Part shown: piece after piece, positions 45,646-55,173 of the stretch
How positions within the stretch are numbered: position 1 is the first letter of the stretch
Layout: each line of letters starts with the position of its first letter
NCBI GenBank assembly: GCA_019633425.1
Contig: WSUB01000042.1
Span: forward strand, 1-64,000
DNA from: Tulasnella sp. 424
Taxonomy: Eukaryota > Basidiomycota > Agaricomycetes > Cantharellales > Tulasnellaceae
DNA length: 64,000 bases
Direction of reading: 5' to 3'
Program-made: the position numbers and the translations under genes
Notes under the pieces: generated by a model
The model's database searches: none
Seen by the model: the letters and a program-made list of their open reading frames with translations, nothing else
Told to the model about the DNA's origin: nothing

Positions 45646-45908
45646 GCGGGGCGGATTGGCAGAAGCTCAAAGAGGACGGGTTCTACGGTTAATTGCTTTC
45701 GCAAGTTCGTCGAGCTCTGTCCGTATAAGGGTTGGTGATGGAGGATTGGGTCGGGAAGAAAGCTGAAGCAGCGGCGAAGCAGACGAGCAAGAGACGCTCG
45801 GTCCAGGAGAGAAAGTCGACCGCGGGAGTGTCTACGAGCTTGCATCCAAATCTCGACCGTCACTTTCAACTCTCCCTTCCCTTCGAACTTTCTCTCCCAA
45901 ACCTCAAA
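45646..45908. promoter_or_regulatory. Bidirectional promoter, VPS15 / QCR8
   Basis: 263 bp between divergent start codons. Near the QCR8 side it has ctctccc and ttccc-rich pyrimidine stretches; no TATA box was seen. Confidence 0.5.
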
Positions 45909-46483
45909 ATGCGCCCTTCAGCAGTGTCTCGCAGCGCTATGCCCGGCGGTGAGTAATCGAAATCGTCAGCGCTATCTTCCAAAAACCATGCTAATTCATC
46001 ACGCATAACTTTTCCAGGAAAGGCCTACGTTCGTACATTTCGGAGCGCAACTAAGGCACCCCAGCATTAACCGAATATTTCTTTTCACCTATCGCAGATT
46101 GGCTGGTGGGGTGATATGGGTGGCCCAGCTCAGAAGGGCATCTACACCTACAGTACGTCCTTTGGGCAACACTCCCGACTTTAGCCGATCAGCCGTGTGA
46201 CGACACTTTTACCCTACAGTGCAATCCAGCTATCAGCAACGCGCATTTGCCGGTGCTCTCCACGGATATCTCTTCTATGGCTACAAGCGGTTAGCATCTC
46301 AAGCACCATACTTCGTCATTCCGTTCGCTGTCGGTACGCATGGAACTGGGAACAGACATCGCTGCCCAAAGCACGGTTAACCTGACCCACTCCTCTATAG
46401 GCTATGGCACCTACGTTTGGGCAAAGAACAAGGCCGAGTTCCTTGCCAGCAAGGCTGGCCACCATCATGGTGACCACCACTAA
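45909..46483 (+). CDS. QCR8: Cytochrome bc1 complex subunit 8
   Basis: Exons 45909-45948, 46018-46028, 46098-46152, 46220-46333 and 46401-46483 give exactly 101 codons. The second exon is only 11 nt. The protein reads MRPSAVSRSAMPGGKAYIGW, then WGDMGGPAQKGIYTY, QQRAFAGALHGYLFYGYKR and a single membrane helix (APYFVIPFAVGYGTYVWAKN), ending in a His-rich tail. The GWWG.MGGP.QKGI motif and the size match QCR8 (ubiquinone-binding subunit VII of complex III) in the mitochondrial inner membrane. The two stop codons and off-frame ORFs around here disappear with these splices, so the model is well supported. Confidence 0.92.
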
Positions 46484-47208
46484 GTGTTTTGTCGCTGCCG
46501 TGGAATTAGACTTTATTTCATCAACCATTTCGCACCTCCCAAACGATTGAAACAGGCGTGTATATCCCTCGAGGACCGAACTCTTGCCACTAGGCCGTTA
46601 TTGTTCTGCGTCACCCGGTCTCGCAGCAGTCTTCCATTTAGTGCAACCATGGCGGTTCGTCTCGTATCCTTGGAACCCACCCACGACCGTCCTTCGAGAA
46701 ATTTCTCGCGAGCGTGCCCTTTTTGGGAGACCTTGGAGTGCGTGAGACGTATACTGCAAGTTCTCGGAGTTGCAAGAGTCTTTTCTGGCTCAACGGCTGG
46801 ATGACCGGAGCATACTGAGGACTCCTCCACCATATGCCAATCCACGGACGAGTGTCGTCAAGGCCCATATCATCAATCAGGAACGAGCAGCGCACAAAAT
46901 GTGGATTGAGCGGGGACGATCAACGGTAAGTGCAAATGAGAATACCAATGACGACTAAGAACCGATAAAGACGGCGAAAGAGATGAAGGAAACTGAGAGA
47001 GAAATCATGGAAATCGTAATGCAATGACTAAAAATTGTCTTGGAAATAATCGAAATCAAATAAGAAGCCCGCGCGCGAATCGGAGTATCGACGCGTCAAA
47101 GCAATGAATATACGCTATGAAGCAAGGTTTTAAGTGGTGACCGGGTCTTTAACAATCGGATTGACCATCCGGATAGAAGGCGCAACAGCGACCCATTGAG
47201 CCATTCCC
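46484..47208. other. Intergenic region, QCR8 3' end to membrane protein 3' end
   Basis: About 725 bp between convergent genes. It contains chance ORFs on both strands but none with splice-supported coding character. Nothing recognised. Confidence 0.4.
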
Positions 47209-49634
47209 CTAGCTTGTAGGCTGGACAGGAGTGGTTGGGGCTAGGCTCCCGTCTCTTGACCAACTCCTTCCATCCGAAAACAGCTTAATGCTAATAGGAG
47301 TAGTTGGAAGTCCATCAACCCCCTTTCCGCCTGCAACCACCCCTGGTGATCTCAACGAACTTTGTCGCGACACAGAAGCCGGAGCTTGAATGGGTGCCTG
47401 AGTCTCGGTAGCGTTGCTCAAGTGCGTATCCGCTGTAGCAAAAGTGTCGATAGACGAGGCCGAGATGTGCCGACTCTGCCGAGTTGCCGCCGAGTTGGAC
47501 CGCTGAAGAGTTGAGGGGAAAGATGGTAGTGGGGAGCGCGGTAGAGGTGACGCTGAAATGGTTGACGATCGACTTGGAGAGACCGGTGTTTCGGGTAGTG
47601 GGACTGATTCGGGAAGTACTGCTGGCCGGGTTGGCGTGACAGGTGCCCTGACAGTCACATCCGTAACCTCACGTTCGTGGACGGTGTTCAGGCGACTGTG
47701 GCGACTCGTGGTAGACAGGATGGAGCTTGACCTCGTCAATTCGGGTTCCTGCGGTCGCTTCGATATGGAGTTGGCGGGCGAGATGGGAGTGGGCGAGATG
47801 GGAGTTGGCAACTCCTCCACTGACTCTAAATTCGTCGAACTCGCATTCCGAAGGAGACTATGCGTCGAGACGGATAGAGCAGATCTTTGGAGACTAGATC
47901 CAGAATCTGACCGCTCATGCCCAGATGATGCATCGTCCCTGATCGCTGAGGAAGGTTCTGGTTGAGTCGCCTCACCACCGGGACCTTGCTCGGTCGAAGG
48001 ATTCAACGAGGTTTGTGACGCATTGGCGCCCATGTTAACCACGTCAGCAAAATTTGGTGGTGGCTGAAGAACTTCTGTGCCGTCGTCATTTAATGGAACG
48101 CCAAATCGGATGAGGCTTGCCGTGGATGAGAGGAAAGCCATTTGCTCGGGTGTTGGACCGCCCGCGGGATACGCGAAGCTAGTGCGGACGAGGGAATGCG
48201 GCAACGGTGGTGAGATAACCCGGGATGGCTGAGGTGAATGGTTCGATGGTTGACGGGCGTTCGAATTTGAGCGAGTTCGGGCGAGGAGGTTCGATAAAGA
48301 GGGCGAAGACGGCATATGACCGGGTCGGTGGCTTGAGCGGTTTGAAATGCGGCTCGGGTTAGGTGAAGCGTGTTGGGAAGAAGAATTCGTGGGTATCGTA
48401 GTGAGTGGGAGTGAGACTTGCGATTGAACTTGACGCATGGGAAGTTGAGGTTGGGCATTGCTTCCCGATTCAGCGGCCGCGGACGAACCCCAAGGAAGGA
48501 AACGCCTCAAAGCTGTAGGCATACGGAAACTTGATGGGGGTGTTGGCTCTGCAGGACCTTGCTCAATGTCACCATTGCTTTCGTCCGTAACCTCAAAGTA
48601 GGCAGGTGCTTCCCCTCTAACGTCGATGAGACGCATGTTGCTCCGGTGCGTGACGTGGGTGTCTTGTGATGACATATGGCTGTCCATACTTGGTCTCACG
48701 GCGGGCTCGCCCATCACGGGCGGCTGCGAACGCGATGGCCCGGCCTCGGGCAACAGAGGTGTTGAGATATCGCCATGGCTTGGGCGTTCCTCCCCACTCT
48801 CGTCTTCGCTACTAGCTCCATCCTCGTCTTCTTCTCTTGCTCTGTGCCAAGATTAGAATGAATAAGCGCCCTTGGCTAATCGGATAGGAGCCGCTAGTGA
48901 ATATCGTACCTCGCGAGGACCAGCTCCTGCTCCCCAGCTTGAGCCATGTACGGAGGTAAGCTCCTTGTCGATATCTGACTGGGCGTACGTCTCGGGCGCC
49001 GTCTTCGCCTTTGCGGCCGAGGTTCTGCGGAGCCCGAAGGCGTAGCGCCGGAGTTGACTAAGTTTGTAGTTGAAGGAGCATTGGCAAGCTGCTCAGCAGT
49101 GAGAACCCTCTGTTCACCAGATTGTGACGCTCGTGGTCGGGTCGAAGTAGAAGTCCTTTGTGCGTTGGTACGGGGGCTTAAGGAAATGCCAAAGAATCGC
49201 ATGATGGATTTCCAGTAAAAGACCAGGACACCAAGCGCTGTGAGAGGGACGACGATGATTGGGATCTGGAAAGAAGGAGTTGAAGAGAGGCGGGAAGTGT
49301 ATGACGAGCGCCAGTGACCGACACAGCGGCAGTGCACACGAGGCAGGGTGAAAGTAGACGTCAGTCGTCGAGGCGTAAAAGAGGGAGAAAGGGAGAGCAG
49401 AGTGAGATTTGGATTTGGACTCACCCAGAGGGCAGTAGGAAGACTTCCGGAGCCTGTATCTCCTGTCGCATCGTCTGGGCCAGAAGAAGGAGCAGCGCGA
49501 ATCCAGATGCGTCCGAGACTCCTGAGCTGAGGCGATAACGACTGAGCTTCCGAATGAGATAGCGGCTGAGCATCAGCAGGAGAACCAATTGCCAAGATGA
49601 GGATCACTCCTGAAAGCTTGATGGCGTCCATCAT
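47209..49634 (-). CDS. Single-pass membrane protein with long Ser/Pro-rich cytoplasmic tail
   Basis: Minus strand, ATG at 49634-49632, stop at 47211-47209. Exon 1 encodes a signal peptide (MMDAIKLSGVILILAIGSPA) and a short lumenal part. A large intron follows (to about 49268), then the membrane segment IPIIVVPLTALGVLVFYWKS. The tail begins RFFGISLSPRT, has a basic patch (RPQRRRRRPRR) and continues across an intron (about 48843-48908) into a Ser/Thr/Pro-rich region of over 500 residues with SSSILSTTSRHS, TPISPTPISPA and PLPETPVSPSRSS. Such layout is common in basidiomycete hypothetical proteins, but no enzyme domain is seen. The tail has many Ser-Pro/Thr-Pro sites, so phosphorylation is plausible. 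Function unknown. Confidence 0.72.
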
Positions 49635-50153
49635 TCTCCTAAAGTCTCCCAACGATTGGTCAGGGGGTCTTGGTCCAAATTGCGATCGGATTTCTGGGAG
49701 CGTGTAGAAGAATTAGGCAACGATTGCGCCTTCTTATAATTTTTGGTTATACGTGTTTCTTTTCGTCGTCCAGGTCGTAAAAATGTTCGTGGATGGCGTC
49801 AGGCGTTGAGGAGGTGGTGGGGAAGTAAGATGCGGAGCGTTTGACACAGAGAGTGTTGGTAGCTCTCCCGTTTGAGCCAGACCGTGAATAATCCCACGTG
49901 ATTGACTACGGGTTGCGGTGCTCGCGGAATTCCAGACACCCCGGGAACCTCAACGCCGCTTATCACGGCTTTCCAACGCTGCTTAGGCGGTATTCGATAG
50001 AGTGGATGAGTATTCAGGCAGTTCGGAGCTCGCCTTGACCGGCCAACACTAGACCTTCGACCTTTGTCCCTCATGCAGTGCAGCGGAGCAACGACTCTAA
50101 TGAGTAAGACAAGCTGCTCATTCATCTATTACAAACATTTCTACAGTTTTCGC
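49635..50153. repeat. Spacer carrying the left arm of the MDR segmental duplication
   Basis: 49890-50153 is closely similar to 52900-53164: shared cgtgattgactacgggttgc, gtattcgatagag, gagtattcag, ccttgaccggccaac. It marks one end of the duplicated block that contains the two minus-strand MDR genes. 49635-49890 holds the promoter of the membrane protein gene. Confidence 0.8.
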
Positions 50154-51490
50154 TTAAGATAATACGATCACTCCCTTCCCCTCATTGTTGCCGACCAGAC
50201 AATCAGCTAGCATCTTCATCGCATCTTCGAGCCTATCGGAAGTCTCCTCCCTGGCTCGGATCTTCCCTGCTTTGACGAGCTTCGTAACCTCGGACTCGAA
50301 GTCAAAGTCTCCAAACTTGGCAATGGCATCGGTAATAATATATCCGTTGATGGTGAGATTCTTCATCAGCACGAGAGGCATGGATTTATTGGCATGCCAT
50401 TCCGCAGGAGAGAGGTTATTCTGGGAAGCAAAGCCGCAGATCTACACGATTGCGTCATATCAATACCTTTGCTCGCACGGTGGAAAGGGGAGTTATAAGT
50501 TGGACATACCACAATTCGTCCGTACTTGTTCATGCATCCCATTACAGTTTCGAGAGTCTTGCCACCCACATTGTCCCAGTAGATGTCAACGCCTCCGTTT
50601 TCCTTGAGAACAGTGCCAATATCTTGGTTCTTGTAATTGAAAGCGACATCGACACCTATCTCTTTCAAGAACGCGACTTTGCTGTCAGATCCTGCAGAGG
50701 CGATGACGCGAAGTCCTTCGGCTTTAGCGACTTGACAGATAACACTGCGCAACGGCCGATGAGGGTGAATATTCAAGATACCGGAACAGCTGGAGGTAGC
50801 AAAGCCCCTACCTGCCAACGCCTCCAGCACCCGTCGACACGTAGATCGTCTCTCCCTGCGCAAGAGTGATGAGCACGAGAGGCGCCTGCTTTCAAAGACG
50901 AAGAAAACTCACCTTCTTTGGTTGTGCATATGCCTTGTAACCGACCCAGGCGGTTTCGCCAGCCAAACCCAAGACTCCGAGGTACGCTGTCCAAGGAAGA
51001 CCGGCTTCGTTCTTCAGCACTCTGATCCCACCGTCCTCTGAGAGGACGGCATAGGGTGCAAAGGCTGGGAAGCGTTTTCAGTCAGATCACGAACCGGCGT
51101 AGACAAATGCACGGGCAAGGGAACACTTACGGTAGCTACGGCCCTGGACATAATCCCCGACTTGAAACTTTGGGTTTTCGGAGCGAAGAACAACTCCAAT
51201 ACCATACCCCAAAAGACTAGACCGCATATCTCTACGTTAGTACCGGTGTTCTTCCAGGCCAGCTCGTCGACCACTCACGGAGTATTGGGCTTGAACTCAT
51301 AGGCCATGCGGGCCCTCAGCCATACGTCGATCCCAAGTGCAACGGTCTTCGTCAAAATCCCCCCATTGAGAGGTTCTTTTTCGATGTCAATAGTAATATC
51401 TTGACGGTGCACAAGATCCTCCCCGGGGACAGGAACTTTGCCTGGAGTAGCAGAAACGAAGATGATCGTAGGATTTGGAGTTAGAGACAT
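50154..51490 (-). CDS. NADP-dependent alkenal/LTB4-type reductase, MDR family, copy 2
   Basis: Minus strand, ATG at 51490-51488, stop near 50154. Exon 1 encodes MSLTPNPTIIFVSATPGKVP and LNGGILTKTVALGIDVWLRA. Further exons encode GYGIGVVLRSENPKFQVGDY, PWTAYLGVLGLAGETAWVGY, GETIYVSTGAGG-like sequence, VAKAEGLRVIASAGSDSK, FLKEIGVDVAFNYKNQD, GGVDIYWDNVGGKTLETVM and the C-terminal KIRAREETSDRLEDAMKMLA. It is nearly identical to copy 3 and about two-thirds similar to copy 1. The reaction is as for copy 1; the substrate is unknown. The conserved NADP-binding and substrate segments suggest an active enzyme. Confidence 0.86.
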
Positions 51491-51710
51491 GATTGGACTT
51501 TGCAAATGTGAGTGAGTATACGTGAAATCGAGAGTTGTTGCTCTTCAATGCCCCAAGATCCTTCAGCTTTTTATCCATTTTTTTCCGAAAGCAACCTCTT
51601 TCATCCTCCGGGCCGTCCAAAGACAGGATTTTTCATCCCCTCACACCAAAAAGGAAACCATAGACTCCCAGCGTTACTCATACCATTGTCGGACCCCAAA
51701 ATAAGACGTC

Positions 51711-51809
51711 NNNNNNNNNNNNNNNNNNNNNNNNNNNNNNNNNNNNNNNNNNNNNNNNNNNNNNNNNNNNNNNNNNNNNNNNNNNNNNNNNNNNNNNNNN
51801 NNNNNNNNN
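51711..51809. other. Assembly gap with identical flanks
   Basis: A run of 99 N. The 78 bp before it (51633-51710) is repeated exactly after it (51810-51887). The duplicated block at 54640-54720 has this sequence once and uninterrupted, so the gap is probably an unmerged overlap. Confidence 0.9.
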
Positions 51810-52452
51810 TCATCCCCTCACACCAAAAAGGAAACCATAGACTCCCAGCGTTACTCATACCATTGTCGGACCCCAAAATAAGACGTCGATTACGTCGAAA
51901 ACTACCCATTTTAGGAAAAGAGCTGGTGGAGGGACCTTTGGAGTCGTTGGGCTTCACGCAATTCAGATCACGTCAGGCAGGGGGCCGTATGTGGAGGGAC
52001 TAGGCGCTCACTGCAGAATTCAAGTTCGCTCGGGCGGGGATCGGGGACTTCGCAGAAAGCCACAATTGCTCTCTAGTCCGCGTAATCGCGATGGAAGCCC
52101 TTTTGATATCTGGCGATCAGTTCTATCCGGTATAGATGGTTAAAGAGCAAGGGCGTGCCTCGAGAAGACTGCCATTCACGGTCGTGCCACTGACCACTGC
52201 CGCTGACCCGGTTTCTTGAAATCGCCGGCCTTGATGGGCACATGAATGTATGATAAGCCAAATAATTAGGACCCAAATACCCGGGCAGCCTGTAAAGCAT
52301 TTAACGGAGATAAGACTTGGACGAAGCCCTTAACCTTTACAAGCATCGGTAGTACGATAGGGACAGTCCTGCCGGCACTTGTAGGAGCGGTAACTAAACA
52401 GTCATGTCCATTTAGTATAGCAGAGGTAGCAATAATTTACTGCTGTAGGGGG

Positions 52453-52469
52453 TTTTTTTTTTTTTTTTT
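52453..52469. repeat. T17 homopolymer
   Basis: Seventeen consecutive T, preceded by five G. It could be the antisense poly(A) tail of an old retroposed copy, but no body or target-site duplication was identified. Confidence 0.9.
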
Positions 52470-53164
52470 GGAGTTTTCCTCTTCCAACAGTGGTCACAAG
52501 TTGAACCCTTGAGGCCTTTCGGCGTGCTCGTCAGAGTTCAATTTCAAGAGGAAAGGTTTATTTCAATACGACACAGTAAAGTCTTACTGTAACTATCATT
52601 TGGGGCTCTGGTCGAGTGCGAGAGGGGAGAACAGGTAAGATGGGCGATGAGCTCAGGACCCCGGTCAACGGGGTCGAAGCCTCGGTGGGTAGGGGAAAAG
52701 GGTACGGCGAGGGGGGTACCCGAGGGGTTGGCGAAATCCACTCAGCTGAAAGACGAAATTCGTCAGGCGTTCTTGACGGAACCTTGTATTTATTTATTGG
52801 CTTACCTGATTTCCCGCGAACTCGATTTGGCTTCCGGAAGGGAACCGCCTAACCCGAGAGGTTATGTCAATCCATGTCGTATCCTGCGTAAGACCGTGAA
52901 GAATCCCGCGTGATTGACTACGGGTTGCGGTGCTCGCGGGATTCCAGGCATCCCGGGAACCTCAACGCGCTTATTAGGGCTTTCCAACGCTGCTTGTGCG
53001 GTATTCGATAGAGTAGATGAGTATTCAGACAGTTCGGAGATCGCCTTGACCGGCCAACGCCAGACCTTCGACTTTTTGTCTCTTATGCAGTGCGGAAAGC
53101 AACGACTCCAATGACTAAGACAAGCTGCTCATTCGGCCATTACAAATATTTCTACAGTTTTCGC

Positions 53165-54495
53165 TTAAGCGAACACAATCACTCCCTTTCCCTCATTGTT
53201 TCCGACCAGGCAATCAGCTAGCATCTTCATCGCATCTTCGAGCCTATCAGAAGTCTCCTCCCTAGCTCGTATCTTCCCTGCTTTGACGAGCTTCGTAACC
53301 TCGGACTCGAATTCAAAGTCTCCAAACTTGGCAATGGCATCGGTAATAATAAATCCGTTGATGGTGAGATTCTTCATCAGCACGAGAGGCATGGATTTAT
53401 TGGCATGCCGTTCCGCAGGGGAGAGGTTAAACTGGGAAATGAGGCCGCAGATCTACACGATTGCGTCTTATCAATGCCTTTGCTCACACAGTGAAAAGGG
53501 GAGTTATAAGTCGGACATACCACAATTCGTCCGTACTTGTTCATACATCCCATTACAGTTTCGAGAGTCTTGCCGCCCACATGGTCCCAATATATATCAA
53601 CGCCTCCATTTTCCTTGAGAACAGTGCCGACATCTTGTTTTTTGTAATTGAAAGCCACATCGACGCCTATCTCTTTCAAGAAAGCGACTTTGCTGTCAGA
53701 TCCTGCAGAGGCGATGACACGCAGTCCCTCTGCTTTAGCGACTTGGCAGATAACACTACGCGGGGGTCGATGAGGGTGAATGTTTAGGATACTGGAATAG
53801 CTGGAGGGTCGCAAAGCCCTTACCCGCCAACGGCCCCAGCACCCGTGGAGACATAGATCGTCTCTCCCTGTATGGAGGTAATGAACATGAGAGGCACCTG
53901 CTGCCAAAAAAGAGCAGAACTCACCTTCTTTGGCTGTGCATATGCCTTGTAACCGACCCAGGCGGTTTCGCCAGCCAAACCCAAGACCCCGAGGTACGCT
54001 GTCCACGGAAGACCGGCTTCGTTCTTTAGAACTCTGATCCCACCGTCCTCTGAGAGGACGGCGTAGGGCGCAAAGGCTGGGAAGCGTTTTTAGTCGGATC
54101 ACGAACAAATACACTACAGGCAAGGGAAGACTTACGGTAGCTACGTCCCTGAACATAATCCCCGACTTGGAACTTTGGATTTTCGGAGCGGAGAACAACT
54201 CCAATACCATACCCCAAAAGACTAGGCCGCATATCCCCACGTTAGTACCTGCGCCCTTCCAGGCTTGCCCGTCGACCACTCACGGAGTATTGGGCTTGAA
54301 CTCATAGGCCATGCGGGCTATCAGCCAGACGTCGATCCCAAGTGCAACGGTCTTTGTCAGAATCCCTCCATTGAGAGGTTCTTTTTCGATGTCAATCGTG
54401 ACATCTTGACGGTAGACAAGTTCTTCCCCGGGGACAGGAACTTTGCCTGGAGTAGCAGAAACGAAGATGATCGTAGGGTTTGGAGTTGGAGACAT
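53165..54495 (-). CDS. NADP-dependent alkenal/LTB4-type reductase, MDR family, copy 3
   Basis: Minus strand, ATG at 54495-54493, stop near 53165. Almost the same as copy 2: MSPTPNPTIIFVSATPGKVP, LNGGILTKTVALGIDVWLIA, GYGIGVVLRSENPKFQVGDY, LGVLGLAGETAWVGY, VAKAEGLRVIASAGSDSK, FNYKKQD, GGVDIYWDHVGGKTLETVM (His where copies 1 and 2 have Asn), and the same C-terminus ending VIVFA. Intron positions match copy 2. No frame-breaking lesion was seen. It arose by the 50-52 kb / 53-55 kb segmental duplication and may give extra dosage or a shifted substrate range. Confidence 0.86.
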
Positions 54496-55173
54496 GATTG
54501 GACTTTGCAAATGTGAGTGAGTATGCGTGAAATCGAGAGTTGTTGCTCTTCAATGCCACACGATCCTTCAGCGTTTTATCCATTTTTTCAAAAGCAACCT
54601 TTTCCATCCTCCGGGCCGTCCAAAGACAGGATTTCTCATCCCCTCACACCAAAAAGGAAACCATAGACTCCCTGCATTATTCAGACGATTGTCGAACCCC
54701 AAAATAAGACGTCGATTCCGTCGAAAACTACCCATTTTAGGAAAAGAGCTGGTGGAGGGACCTTTGGAGTCGTTGGGCTTCACGCAATTCAGATCACGTC
54801 AGGCAGGGACCCGGATGTGGAGGGACTCTCAGGCGCTCACTTCAGAATTCGAGTTCGCACGGGCGGGATGGGAACTTCGCAGAAAGCCACAATTGCTCTC
54901 TAGGATATTGATCCATGTCGTATCTTGCGTATCAAACGATCTTGCTCCGTTTTGACTGAGGTCGAGCAGCAAATCTCCCAGTCGGTGAGGAGGTCCGTGA
55001 ATACAACAAGAATCCCGCAACTTGAGAAGAGGGCCTTCCACACATAACCACCCACCCCCACCAAGTCCTTTCGACCTTAACATAGTCTGATTCCTTTGCT
55101 TATGAACCCCCTTGAGAATGGTGACCATTAAATGTGAGACTACGTATACTCATCCCTAGGTATCAGACCTCAA
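54496..55173. repeat. MDR copy 3 promoter and a solo 5' leader of the Gag/DM9 family
   Basis: 54496-54905 repeats the upstream region of MDR copy 2. 54860-55130 matches the leader in front of the Gag/DM9 gene (58900-59160): ttcgcagaaagccacaattg, ctctctaggat, gtgaggaggtccgtgaatac, aacaagaatcccgcaa, acacataaccacccaccc. The coding part does not follow, so this is a leftover 5' end. Confidence 0.75.

Larger units (their letters stand above)
51491..53164. repeat. Promoter of MDR copy 2, assembly gap, and duplication junction
   Basis: 51491-52075 is the upstream region of MDR copy 2 and is repeated at 54496-54905. From 52076 to about 52890 the sequence is single copy with no recognised gene; it contains a T17 tract (52453-52469). 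52900-53164 repeats 49890-50153. The open frame at 52647-52913 has no recognised homology and no supporting splice sites. Confidence 0.6.

Noticed and set aside
46504..46845. ORFs on both strands between QCR8 and the membrane protein
   Set aside because: No conserved motifs, no splice-supported extension, and both strands are equally open, as expected by chance in this interval.
52453..52469. Poly(A) tail of a retroposon (LINE or SINE)
   Set aside because: A T17 run alone is not enough; I could not identify an element body, internal promoter boxes or target-site duplication.
52616..52913. Overlapping open frames between MDR copies 2 and 3
   Set aside because: Two frames are open over the same bases, there is no recognisable domain and no supporting leader or splice sites; treated as non-coding.
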